DNA of 15,816 bases from Fen-671 sp035502515 (GTDB lineage: Bacteria; Actinomycetota; Acidimicrobiia; Acidimicrobiales; Palsa-688), in contig DATJUH010000341.1 in the NCBI GenBank assembly GCA_035502515.1, positions 1 to 15,816 of the forward strand, in the 5' to 3' direction. Both the position numbers and the translations under genes were made by a program. Every line of letters begins with the position of its first letter. Position 1 is the first letter of the stretch. A model generated the notes under the pieces. That model saw nothing but the letters and a program-made list of their open reading frames with translations. It made no database searches and had not been told where the DNA came from. Below are positions 7,865 through 15,816 of the stretch, piece after piece.

Positions 7865-8260
7865 TTAAGCGCTCTCGGGCCAACCGCGGGCGCGCTCCAC
7901 GGCGATGGTGACCACCACTCTTTTGTCTCCGGGCTGGTCGTGCTCGTGCAGGTCGGAACCGTACTTGGCCCCGACCTTGTTGGCGAAGGCGTAATCCGGG
8001 TCTGGTTCCATCGTCGCCTTTCCGCGCAGCTCGAGGTAGCGATAGCTGTTTTTGGGGTCGGTGATCAGCAGGCTGCACGCCGGGTTGCGGGCCAGGTTGT
8101 CAGTTTGCAGCCGGGACGTGTTCATGGACAGCTTGACGTCGTCGCCCTCGGCCAGGAACCACACTATTGACTGGTGCGGCCCGCCCCATTTCCCGACGGT
8201 GGCCAGCGTGACGAACTCGGTTGAGAGCAGGTCCCGGAACGAATCGGGGATTTTTTCCAT
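7865..8260 (-). CDS. PPOX-class F420-dependent oxidoreductase
   Basis: A 131-residue split-barrel flavin/F420-binding protein of the pyridoxamine-phosphate-oxidase superfamily. Seen: FVTLATVGKWGGPHQSIVWF at the N-terminus, SMNTSRLQTDNLARNPACSLLITDP in the middle and YRYLELRGKATM after it. These are the usual core features of the short actinobacterial PPOX group that binds deazaflavin F420. The C-terminus lacks the GW-tail of true pyridoxamine oxidases. Substrate unknown. The ATG at 8260 is preceded by a strong AGGAGG only 3 nt away (8264-8269), tight but the best candidate. The gene starts 26 nt after the lhr stop, so translation from an lhr transcript is likely. Confidence 0.88.
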   Translation of the reverse strand: MEKIPDSFRDLLSTEFVTLATVGKWGGPHQSIVWFLAEGDDVKLSMNTSRLQTDNLARNPACSLLITDPKNSYRYLELRGKATMEPDPDYAFANKVGAKYGSDLHEHDQPGDKRVVVTIAVERARGWPESA

Positions 8261-8286
8261 CCCCCTCCTATATCAGAAAGCAGCAC

Positions 8287-11200
8287 CTAACCGACAGGAG
8301 AGGTGGCCACCAACTCGTCCGGGGCGGGCGCGGTGCCACCTCCGTTGCTGGGGCCAATAAGGCCGTCCCGGAAAAGAAGGCTGTTAGTCCGAAGGGCCGG
8401 CACGCGCCGGCCTGGAAGCACAATGCCGGAGAGGTTTAGAGGGTCGGCCGCCGAAAGACGCACCAGCTCGCCCTTGCGCTGGCTGCGCCGGACGTGGCGC
8501 AGTTCGTCCAACGCTTCGGGGAGCGCGTACTGCTCACCGGCAAAACCATTGACGAACCGTCCGCCTCGCACCAGGCCGCGAGCTTCAAAGCGCCGGAGTG
8601 CCCAGAGGATTTCCCGCCACGGTACGGCCAGGTCCTCGTGGCTGGCCAGGTCCCAGAAGACCACACCCCAGCGGGCCAACAATTGGCCTGCGACGTGCTC
8701 GGCCAGCTCGTCCGTAGCCATCGCGTGTGACCCCGAATGCGCCGCCGAGGCCAGCAGCGCCCATCGTCCCTCCCCGGGGCGACGCAGTGCCATCTGGCTC
8801 GCCGGCCGGGGCCGCAGCCCGAGCCGCCTCCGCTCGGGAAGGTGCCGGCGCGCCCAGCTATCCCGGCTCGAGAAGAGCGAACGCACGGCGCCAAAGCCAT
8901 CGGCGGTAACGATCCCGCGCGCAACCAGGTCCCACAGGCCCTCTTGCACCTCGGTCGGGAGGCGTCGCGTAGCAGCCGGGAGATCTGAGGAAAACATCGC
9001 CCCATGGGCGTGCAAAGCGTCGAGCACGTCGCGGCCGGCCCCGTGTACCGGCTCCTCGGGCTCGGCGTCTCCTCTAATGGCCCCGGTCAACCACGGTAGG
9101 TCCGTCCGCAGGGTGAACGTCACCGGCGTCGCTCGCGACGGCGTGGACGCGCCCCGCCTGGGCTGGCCGTCGGCATCGGGCGGCCGGAGCGACAGGCGGC
9201 CCCAGGTCACCTCTCCGGACAAACAGAGATCCTCCAACCAGCGCTGCTGATAGCCCTCCACGCGAGCCGGGAATATGGCTTCCTCCCAGGCGCCGGCGGC
9301 CAACTCGAACCCCTGCAATTGTTCGATTACCGACAACAGCCCGGCCCGCCCTTGGCGCCGTGTCCCGACGGCGACATGCTGCCATCGCAAGAGGAACCTC
9401 ATGAAGTCCTGAGAAGTGACCGGTTCTATTTCCCGGCGTAACCGGTTCTGCGTGTAGCTGTGGAGGCGGGCCAGAAGGTGGCGGGCACACCACTGCTGTT
9501 CGGTGCCCAGCTCCGGGTCGAAGCGGCCCTGCATGGCGAAACCTTCGGCCTCCAGCCGGGCCAGCCCGACAAGGACGCGGCTCGGGCTAAGGGAACACTC
9601 CGAGGCCAAGCCCTCGACGGTCACCGGACCGGTGAGCTCCAGGTGGCCCCGGACCGTCATGGCTGCGGCCACATCGGCTTGGTCGTCGCCGGTTTGGCGG
9701 CCGGAGCTGTCACCGCCGCGGGCGGCCGCCGCCCGCTCTTCAGTCGTCGGGAGGCGGAGATCCGGGTGGAAGCCGGCACCGGGGAAAAGGGCCTCTACCC
9801 AGTCCCGGCGTTCAGTCCCGCACCAGAGGACAGGCTGCGTTTCAGCGTGGCGGGACGCCTCAGGTTCGCTGGACGAGGGAGCCGGTGCCACGGTCATAGC
9901 CCGACCGCTTATCATCAGTTCCTGGAACCAGTCCTGCCAGTCGTCCCGGGCCCGATGGACCAGCGTGGACAGGAGCAGGTCGTGTAGTTCTTCTGCGCTG
10001 CGGGGGGCAGGCGCCACTTGAGCCCGTATTTTCTCCAAAGCAGCCGTATCGAGATGGCTCAGGTCACGGGCCTCCACGGGCAGCCCTCGCCGCAACTGGA
10101 CCTGGCGGGCGCGCCTTTCTTCTAACGGGGCGTCGTCAAGGTAGGTGTAAGGCTCGCTGTTCACAATTTCGTGGGAGAGGACCGACGGTTCTATCGAGTC
10201 CACGAAATGGGACCTGACGGCGCCCGAATGGAGAGCCGTCACCAACTGCTGGAGCCCGTCGCCGTCCATTGCCTCGTGCAGGCAGTCGTCGACCACCTGG
10301 CGGACGATGACGTGGTCCGGCAATTGGACCGGCCCGGGCGGGGTATTTTCCTGGCAGGCCGCTAACGCCGGGAAAATGGCGGCCATCAGGTCGTCCGCCT
10401 CCATCCGCTGTATGGGCAGCGGGTTTTTCTTGCCACCGCGAAAGCGCAATATGGCCAGCGACCGGTTCAAATCCCAACGCCACCGGGAGGTGAACATTGG
10501 CGAGGCCAGTACGGCCTGTTCCAGGGTCGTTTTGACGGTATTGGGATGCAGGAGCCGGACGGCAGAATTGAGCGGGAAACTGTGCTGAGGACCGAGTGAC
10601 AGGATCACGGCGTCGTCGTTGGCTGCGGCCTGCAGTTCGAAATCGAAGGTCACGCAGAACCGCTTGCGCAGGGCCAGCCCGAACGCCCGGTTGACGCGGC
10701 CGCCGAATGGCGAGTGGACGACGAGTTGCATGCCACCGGCGTCGTCGAAAAAGCGCTCGAAAACAACGTCGTGATGGCCGGGCATTACCCCTAGCTGCTG
10801 CAGGCCCGTCGCCAGGTAGGCGACGACCTGTTCGGCGGCGTCCGCTTCCAGCCCGCAGGCCTTCTGCAAATAACGGGTTGCCCCTTCGGGGCCGCCGTCC
10901 TGGAGGTGGCTTACGACGGCGGCTCGAAGTTCGGAGACCTCTTCAGAAAGCTCGGCCGTGCGGCTGGGCGCTTCTCCTAACCAGAACGGGATGGTCGGCC
11001 GGGCGCCATCGGCATCCAGGACCCGGACTTCGCCGGCGGTGATCCGCCGGATGCGCCACGAATGCGTCCCGAGGAGGAACACGTCGCCGGCCATCGACTC
11101 GACGGCGAAATCCTCGTTGACCGTCCCCACAAACGTGTCGTCTGGTTCGGCCACCACCCGGTAGTCGCCAACTTCGGGGATGGCGCCGCCGCTCGTCAGC

Positions 11201-12924
11201 GCGGCCAGGCGGGCTCCCCGGCGAGGCCGCAGGACATTGTTGACCCGGTCGCGGTGGAGGTACGCCATGCGCGTGCCCCGCCCCGTGGCGATCCCTTCCG
11301 ATGCCAGCTCCACGACGTCCTCGAAGTCCTGTCGCGAGAGGCCGGCGTACGGGGAGGACTTGCGCATCAGCTCGAACAGGTCGTCCTCCTGCCACTCTTC
11401 GGCCGCGGCCACCTCGGCGACGATCTGCTGGGCCAGGATGTCGAGCGGGGCCGATGGCGGCTCGACCGCGTCGAGGCGCCCCTTGTGCACTGCGGCCAGG
11501 AGGGCCGAACACTCGACCAGCTCGTCCCGGGTGGTGGGGAAGAGGATCCCTTCGGGCACTCCGTGACGGGAGTGGTTGGACCGGCCGACCCGCTGCAGGA
11601 ACGTCGAGATCGCTCGCGGAGAGCCCACCTGGCAGGCCAGTTCTACCGGTCCGATGTCTATGCCCAGCTCGAGAGAGGCGGTGGCCACGAGGGCCTTGAG
11701 CTCACCTGCCCGCAGCCTCGACTCGGTGCGACGACGCCGTTCGGCAGAGAGGCTGCCGTGATGAGCGGCCACCTGGTCCGGGCCGAGGATCTCGCCGAGG
11801 AGGTGGGCCAGGCGCTCGGAGAGCCGCCGCGTATTGACGAACACGAGCGTCGTCTGGTGGCCCTTTACGTGTTCGGCGATCCGAGCCACGATCTCGGCCA
11901 TTTGCTCTTGGGAGAGGACGGCCGCCATCTCCTGTTCCGGCAACTCGATGCTGACGCGCAAGTCGCGGCGATGGCCGCAGTCGACGATCTCCACGTGACG
12001 CGCCGATGGAGGGCCTCCGACCGCCGGGTTTGACATCGCCGTCACTGTTCGGCCGGGCTGGGCTCCGCCGGAGACTGTTGCGCCGGAGACTGTTGCGCCG
12101 GTGACTGGTTCGGCGGTCGCTGTTCCCGCGGTCGCTGTTCCCGCGGTCGCTGTTCCCGAGGTCGCTGTCTCGGTGGCCCCTGTTTGGCCGGCGCCGGTCC
12201 GGATGTGTGGGGTCGCACCGGCGCCGCTCAGCAGCCGGGCCGTCACCTCGATCGGACGCTGGGTAGCGGACAACCCGACCCTCTGTGGCCGGCCCTCCAA
12301 CTGGACGTGCTCCAGGCGCTCGAGGCTGAGGGCCAGGTGCGACCCCCGTTTGTCACGGGCCAGGGCGTGGATTTCGTCGACGATCACTGTCCGTACCCCG
12401 GTCAGCGTCAGGCGGCTGCGTTCGGCCGTCAGGTAGAGGTACAGGCTCTCAGGCGTGGTGACGAGGATCGTCGGAGGCTCCTTGACCATTGCCGCCCGGG
12501 CGCTCGAGGTGGTGTCCCCGGTACGGACCGAGACAGTGATCGGAGGGACGCCCAGGCCCAGTTCCTCGGCCGCCTTGGCGATCTCGGCCAGGGGGCGCTC
12601 CAGGTTTTGCTGCACATCGACGGCCAGGGCCTTGAGGGGCGAGACATAGACGACCCTCGTCCTCCCATGCAGGTCTTCGCCGGCCTGGTGGGCGCGGTAG
12701 GCCTGGTCGATGGCCATGAGGAAGCCGGCCAATGTCTTGCCCGAACCGGTTGGCGCGGCTATGAGCACATCGGTGCCCGCCCGCACCAGGGGCCAGCCTG
12801 CGGCCTGCGCCTCGGTCGGGCCCTCGGGGAACCGGGACGCGAACCACCTGGCGATGGCCGGGTGCAGGTCGAGTTGGGCCGGTGCGAGGGGCATGGGTCC
12901 CATTGAACAGTTCGGGAGTGACAA
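8287..12924 (-). CDS. lhr: Lhr-type ATP-dependent DNA helicase (long form)
   Basis: A 1545-residue superfamily 2 helicase. Seen: GPTEAQ (Q-motif region, 35-40), APTGSGKT (Walker A, 57-64), VSPLKAL (94-100), TTPESLY (156-162), DEIHALARDKRGSHL (Walker B box starting 183), GLSATQRP (motif III, 218-224), ATASLELGIDIG (414-425) and QRVGRSNHSRHG (motif VI). A winged-helix and Lhr-specific core follows, and then a long C-terminal region (about 870-1545) that matches the full-length bacterial Lhr architecture. Lhr translocates 3' to 5' on single-stranded DNA, and in mycobacteria is induced by DNA damage. The TTG at 12924 is preferred because AGGA lies 6 nt upstream; ATG codons at 12903 and 12894 are alternatives. 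Residues ~248-296, between the two RecA domains, are an unusual Gly/Ala/Thr pentapeptide repeat, annotated separately. Probably cotranscribed with the downstream PPOX gene. Confidence 0.95.
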   Translation of the reverse strand: MSLPNCSMGPMPLAPAQLDLHPAIARWFASRFPEGPTEAQAAGWPLVRAGTDVLIAAPTGSGKTLAGFLMAIDQAYRAHQAGEDLHGRTRVVYVSPLKALAVDVQQNLERPLAEIAKAAEELGLGVPPITVSVRTGDTTSSARAAMVKEPPTILVTTPESLYLYLTAERSRLTLTGVRTVIVDEIHALARDKRGSHLALSLERLEHVQLEGRPQRVGLSATQRPIEVTARLLSGAGATPHIRTGAGQTGATETATSGTATAGTATAGTATAEPVTGATVSGATVSGGAQPGRTVTAMSNPAVGGPPSARHVEIVDCGHRRDLRVSIELPEQEMAAVLSQEQMAEIVARIAEHVKGHQTTLVFVNTRRLSERLAHLLGEILGPDQVAAHHGSLSAERRRRTESRLRAGELKALVATASLELGIDIGPVELACQVGSPRAISTFLQRVGRSNHSRHGVPEGILFPTTRDELVECSALLAAVHKGRLDAVEPPSAPLDILAQQIVAEVAAAEEWQEDDLFELMRKSSPYAGLSRQDFEDVVELASEGIATGRGTRMAYLHRDRVNNVLRPRRGARLAALTSGGAIPEVGDYRVVAEPDDTFVGTVNEDFAVESMAGDVFLLGTHSWRIRRITAGEVRVLDADGARPTIPFWLGEAPSRTAELSEEVSELRAAVVSHLQDGGPEGATRYLQKACGLEADAAEQVVAYLATGLQQLGVMPGHHDVVFERFFDDAGGMQLVVHSPFGGRVNRAFGLALRKRFCVTFDFELQAAANDDAVILSLGPQHSFPLNSAVRLLHPNTVKTTLEQAVLASPMFTSRWRWDLNRSLAILRFRGGKKNPLPIQRMEADDLMAAIFPALAACQENTPPGPVQLPDHVIVRQVVDDCLHEAMDGDGLQQLVTALHSGAVRSHFVDSIEPSVLSHEIVNSEPYTYLDDAPLEERRARQVQLRRGLPVEARDLSHLDTAALEKIRAQVAPAPRSAEELHDLLLSTLVHRARDDWQDWFQELMISGRAMTVAPAPSSSEPEASRHAETQPVLWCGTERRDWVEALFPGAGFHPDLRLPTTEERAAAARGGDSSGRQTGDDQADVAAAMTVRGHLELTGPVTVEGLASECSLSPSRVLVGLARLEAEGFAMQGRFDPELGTEQQWCARHLLARLHSYTQNRLRREIEPVTSQDFMRFLLRWQHVAVGTRRQGRAGLLSVIEQLQGFELAAGAWEEAIFPARVEGYQQRWLEDLCLSGEVTWGRLSLRPPDADGQPRRGASTPSRATPVTFTLRTDLPWLTGAIRGDAEPEEPVHGAGRDVLDALHAHGAMFSSDLPAATRRLPTEVQEGLWDLVARGIVTADGFGAVRSLFSSRDSWARRHLPERRRLGLRPRPASQMALRRPGEGRWALLASAAHSGSHAMATDELAEHVAGQLLARWGVVFWDLASHEDLAVPWREILWALRRFEARGLVRGGRFVNGFAGEQYALPEALDELRHVRRSQRKGELVRLSAADPLNLSGIVLPGRRVPALRTNSLLFRDGLIGPSNGGGTAPAPDELVATSPVG
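12037..12183 (-). repeat. 15-bp tandem repeats inside lhr encoding pentapeptides
   Basis: Within lhr, 15-bp units recur in frame. GCCGGAGACTGTTGC (plus-strand reading) occurs at 12067-12081 and 12082-12096, with a variant at 12097-12111. GCGGTCGCTGTTCCC occurs three times from 12113 to 12157, with a variant at 12158-12172. They encode pentapeptides of the GTATA and ATVSG type, giving a low-complexity linker of roughly 50 residues between the two RecA-like domains. A repeat unit of 15 bp keeps the frame whatever the copy number, so length variation among strains is plausible. Confidence 0.85.
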
Positions 12925-12948
12925 CGCTTGTCCTATTTTCGGTATGTC

Positions 12949-13301
12949 CTATTTCTTGTCCCGGGTCTCGTCGTCCGGGGATTCGACCTCGATCACGGCG
13001 GCAGCCGTCGGGACGTGGGCCGTTGTGGGAAGGGCCCGGTGGAGGCCGCCGTCCGGCACCCTGAACTCGTCCGGCTGCCCGAGGTTGAAAGCGGCCGTGC
13101 TGATCAGACCAGCCCGCTTCACGAACGGTTCGAGTAACACCCCGACCCTGTCGTAAAGGTAACCGTGGAAGGGGTGGGCCACTGGCGCCATGTGGTACTC
13201 GCCTCTTGAGACCTCGTCGAACCCGTCGAGGCCCAGCGAGCGGCGCCGGGCGATAAGTGCCTGCAATTCGGCCGGTGGTCGCCCAGCACGACTGTTCGCA
13301 T
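12949..13301 (-). pseudogene. Broken Uma2-family (PD-(D/E)xK) endonuclease-like gene
   Basis: A frame of 105 residues from TTG 13266 to the stop at 12949 reads like the N-terminal two thirds of a Uma2-family protein: LIARRRSLGLDGFDEVSRGE, YHMAPVAHPFHGY, FNLGQPDEFRVPDGGLHR (Asp72) and AAVIEVESPDDET (Glu93, Glu95), the PD...ExE nuclease-like core. Two lesions are seen. The likely N-terminus MRTVVLGDH, from ATG 13301, is in a different frame and joins near 13270-13276. The protein also stops at DETRDKK, where relatives continue for about 75 more residues. The remaining 24 nt before the lhr start carry none of the missing part, so a deletion is likely. Uma2 proteins are abundant in actinobacteria and cyanobacteria, and their role is unclear. 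A sequencing error could explain the frameshift, but not the missing C-terminus. Confidence 0.7.
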
Positions 13302-13397
13302 GGGATAAGGCTACAGAGGAGGTGTGACGGGTACGTTCCGTTGGGTCGCCGGGCCAATGGACGTACCGGGCTAAAGAGCCGGCGTCCGGCTTGACGG

Positions 13398-13403
13398 TAG
13401 AAT
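13398..13403 (+). promoter_or_regulatory. Likely -10 box of rnpB
   Basis: TAGAAT ends 7 nt before the first base of the rnpB closing helix at 13411, the right distance for a transcription start there. No convincing -35 box is seen 17 nt upstream; the TTGACG at 13391-13396 is too close to serve as one. Confidence 0.5.
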
Positions 13404-13410
13404 GGCGGCC

Positions 13411-13798
<388 letters not shown>

Positions 13799-13862
13799 AT
13801 TAGCCTGCCAAGGGCGCCAAAATACCTTCTGAGCTGCGAGTTCGTCCTTACCGTTGCTTACC

Positions 13863-13885
13863 AATGGTGCCCGATATGCACCATT
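13863..13885. other. Candidate tyrosine-recombinase core-type site
   Basis: AATGGTGC at 13863-13870 and GCACCATT at 13878-13885 form a perfect 8-bp inverted repeat around a 7-nt centre (CCGATAT). This is the layout of a tyrosine recombinase core site: two opposed binding arms flanking a 6-8 bp crossover region. It lies 64 nt beyond the rnpB 3' end and 87 nt before the integrase start. The assignment is by geometry and position only; an 8-bp repeat alone could be chance. Confidence 0.35.
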
Positions 13886-13886
13886 C

Positions 13887-13937
13887 AGTCCTCAGATTCT
13901 GAGGACTATCTGAGGACCTGAGGACTAATTGAGGACT
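13887..13937. repeat. Five copies of a 9-bp CTGAGGACT motif (candidate arm-type or regulator sites)
   Basis: AGTCCTCAG (13887-13895, inverted), CTGAGGACT (13899-13907), CTGAGGACC (13910-13918), CTGAGGACT (13918-13926) and TTGAGGACT (13929-13937). The first two form a perfect 9-bp dyad around ATT. The start-to-start spacings are 12, 11, 8 and 11 bp, close to a helical turn for most pairs. The cluster sits directly between the candidate core site and the integrase gene, where phage-type integrases have arm sites and excisionases bind. No T-run follows the dyad, so it is not a normal terminator. Confidence 0.75.
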
Positions 13938-13971
13938 TAAACGGCACTCAGAACGGGGGAGCGGAGAGGCT

Positions 13972-15092
13972 GTGCCAAGCATCGACAGGAGACCCGATGG
14001 GACGTACCGCGCCCGCTGGCGCGAGTACCCCGGCGGACCTCAGAAGACGCGCCACTTCGAGCGCAAAAGGGAAGCCGAGAACTTCCTGGACGGGGTCCGT
14101 GGCGACCTCGTGCATGGGATCTAGATCGACCCGGCCGGCGGGCGGGACACTGTTCCGCGACTACGCCGAATCGTGGCGCGCCGCCCAGGTGCATCGGGCG
14201 AGCACTGCCGCTCAGGCTGAGACCTACCTCCGTCTCCACGCCTACCCAACCCTTGGGCGCCGGCCGCTGGGTGCGATCCGTCGCAGCGAGGTCCAGGCGT
14301 GGGTCAAGTCTCTGAGCATTAAGCTCGCGCCCCGCCTCAGTTGAGCTCGTCTATCGCTGGGTCTCCACGATATTCAAAGCCGCCGTCGGCGACCGTCTTA
14401 TTGCGGCGTCGCCGTGCGTCAGGATCGCTTTGCCAAAGCGGGCCGATACCGAGGTCGTACCGCTCAGCGTGAGCGACGTCGAGGCCTTGGTGGCGGCCGT
14501 GCCCGAACGTTACCGGTCGTTGATCGTCTTCGCCGCCGGCATGGGCCTCCGCCAGGGTGAGTGCTTCGGGCTCACTGTCGACCGGGTTGACTTCTTGCGA
14601 CGCCAGGTCCGAGTGCACCGCCAGCTCGTCCGTGTACTGGGCGGAGTACCCGAGTTCGGGCCTCCGAAGAGCAGGGCTGGGTTCCGCAGCGTGCCCATGC
14701 CGCAGGTTGTGTGCACAGCGCTGGCGGAGCACCTCGCTCGATATGGGACCGGCCCGTGTGGCGTAGTCTTCACGAATTCGATTGGGAACCCCTTGTGGCG
14801 CAACGCCGTCAACGAGATGTGGCACCGGGCCGGAGCTCGGTGCGGACTTCCGCCGTGGGCGACTTTCCACGACCTACGCCATTTCTACGCTTCGCTCCTC
14901 ATCGCTCGAGATTGTTCAGTCAAGTCGGTCCAACGCCGCCTTGGCCACCAGTCGGCGGTGGAGACGCTCGACACGTACGGGCACCTCTGGCCGGATAGCG
15001 ACGACGAGACCCGCGATGCCGTTGACCGCGTGCTCGCGACGCTCGGAAGTTCCGACCAATTGGCCGAGATCTCGGCAAAACAACGTATTTGA
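13972..15092 (+). pseudogene. Tyrosine recombinase/phage-type integrase, interrupted
   Basis: The reading starts at GTG 13972, with GGAG 5 nt upstream, and gives an AP2-like arm-binding N-terminus (GTYRARWREYPGG, KTRHFERKREAENFL). An in-frame TAG at 14122-14124 then stands at codon 51, in DLVHGI-stop-IDPAGG, where relatives have Tyr. The coding frame changes near 14140 (into TLFRDYAESWRAAQ) and again near 14331 (KLAP into ASVELVYRWVSTIF), after which it is open to the TGA at 15092. Joined, these segments form a normal core-binding domain and a complete catalytic domain: Arg at 14550 (GLRQGE), Lys at 14667, His at 14868 and Arg at 14877 (HDLRH), His at 14946 (LGHQS) and the nucleophile Tyr at 14976 (DTYGH). 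Integrases of this size catalyse site-specific excision and insertion. As read, only a C-terminal fragment (from about 14430) could be made intact. Decay of an integrated element is the likeliest explanation; base-calling errors are possible. Confidence 0.88.
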
Positions 15093-15579
15093 AAGGTATC
15101 CAATCGCAGTTCGCCAATAACGCGGGAGACGGCTGCGTCGCGGCGCCACAAAGGCTTCCTCCGTGCCGTGCATCGCCGCGTGACCATAGGGAGTCGGGGC
15201 GGCCTGCTTCAGCAAGCCTATGCCAACAGACCGGCCGGCGGGACATCGGGAGGGCCGATATGTTGTCGACGGCGCTGCCCCGGCGAACACCAAACCGCCG
15301 TTATACGCGCGTCGGTTCCTCGGGACGTTCAACGAGAAAAGGCTCTCTGATGGGGCATTCTGTCGTCTCTGCAGCCATGGGAATGTGGATCTGCCCCTCG
15401 TCAGGGACATACGGCGGTCTCGGGCACGCTTCGAGCAACGCTCGTGCCGGCCCCGGAGTCGAAAGCGCGAGTGGACAAGGTCCGGCCCCGTAGAGGGCGG
15501 GGCGGTTGCGTGCCACTGAGGTAAGTCCCGGTCCGCTCGGTCAGCGCGCGTATCTAAATGGTTTGCTCCAGCCGGTTTC
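15093..15579. other. 487 nt with no recognisable gene
   Basis: No tRNA, known RNA or coding region could be supported on either strand. Several short open frames overlap one another here, but none carries a recognised motif or a good ribosome-binding site, and their composition looks like noise from GC-rich DNA. One frame (15220-15519, +) contains an FCRLCSHG pair of cysteines but nothing else of note. The stretch may be remnant DNA of the element to which the broken integrase belonged. I looked here for a second copy of the candidate core repeat and saw none. Confidence 0.4.
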
Positions 15580-15816
15580 GTGAACGACTATGTCGCAGTG
15601 GCTTCCCAAAGTCCTGCCAACCACTCCGTACCGGAACGTTGGACGGCTTCCACCGTCTTTGCGGACATGTGGGTCGACCCCGACAACGACCCCCGGGAGG
15701 GGGGCCCTTCTCCTGTGGATGAGCGAGCCACGCTCCTCGAGTACCTGCGCAAGTACCGCCTTACCCTAAAAATGAAGTGCGACGACCTCGACGCCGGCCA
15801 ACTGGCGGCGAGGTCG
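15580..15816 (+). CDS. DinB-family (DUF664) thiol-transferase-like protein, N-terminal part, cut by window edge
   Basis: An open frame from GTG 15580 runs to the right edge (79 residues). Seen: DMWVDPDNDPREGG followed by DERATLLEYLRKYRLTLKMKCDDLDAGQLAARS. This closely resembles the opening of DUF664 proteins, whose next helix normally starts the LGLVRHL segment with the metal-binding His. Known of the family: a DinB four-helix bundle, related to mycothiol- and bacillithiol-dependent transferases. The catalytic part lies outside the window. The start is uncertain: no Shine-Dalgarno is seen before GTG 15580, and an in-frame ATG at 15667, inside DMWVDP, would remove 29 poorly conserved residues. 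Confidence 0.75.
   Translation, partial: MNDYVAVASQSPANHSVPERWTASTVFADMWVDPDNDPREGGPSPVDERATLLEYLRKYRLTLKMKCDDLDAGQLAARS

Noticed and set aside
11062..12033. Plus-strand open frame of 323 codons inside lhr.
   Set aside because: The minus strand encodes conserved helicase motifs throughout this span.
13887..13907. The 9-bp dyad after rnpB, considered as an intrinsic terminator for rnpB.
   Set aside because: No T-run follows, and the same motif recurs three more times as direct copies, which fits protein-binding sites better.
13863..13937. Considered a CRISPR array or replication iterons.
   Set aside because: The repeats are only 9 bp with 0-3 nt between them and no spacers, and no Rep gene is present; location beside an integrase favours recombination or regulatory sites.

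Overview
The window is high-GC bacterial DNA, most consistent with an actinobacterium (Actinomycetota). Three enzyme types point there together: a mycothiol-dependent maleylpyruvate-isomerase-like protein, the start of a DinB/DUF664 thiol-transferase-like protein, and a PPOX-fold protein of the F420-dependent type. A long-form Lhr helicase and a Cys-Gln thioester-domain surface protein fit the same group. I cannot name the genus.

Layout. Bases 1-1305 (- strand) hold the N-terminal 435 residues of a secreted thioester-domain surface protein that runs off the left edge. It is followed by sixA (-) and, divergently, a small membrane-anchored protein of unknown function (+). Next come a YajO-type aldo/keto reductase (+) and a COG4705-like polytopic membrane protein (+). 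A threonine ammonia-lyase (-) and a 3-methyladenine DNA glycosylase I (+) are divergent. Bases 6915-12924 form a minus-strand block read in the order lhr, PPOX/F420 protein, MDMPI-like protein. lhr and the PPOX gene are only 26 nt apart and are probably cotranscribed; the third gene is 164 nt further on. Up to here the window is ordinary housekeeping and accessory metabolism.

The right end is different. A broken Uma2-type nuclease gene lies just upstream of lhr. Then comes rnpB, the RNase P RNA, on the + strand, with a perfect 16-bp closing helix and a clear -10 box. Right after rnpB is a compact array: an 8-bp inverted repeat with a 7-nt centre, then five copies of a CTGAGGACT-type motif. 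After that is a tyrosine recombinase gene with an in-frame stop and two frame changes, but with a complete set of catalytic residues in its C-terminal half. This looks like the decaying edge of an integrated element next to rnpB, with candidate core-type and arm-type recombinase sites. About 490 nt with no recognisable gene follow, then the start of a DUF664-type gene cut by the right edge.

No CRISPR array, IS element, tRNA or rRNA was found. The most interesting non-coding signals are the rnpB-proximal repeat array and a 12-bp inverted repeat that could sequester the ribosome-binding site of the aldo/keto reductase gene.
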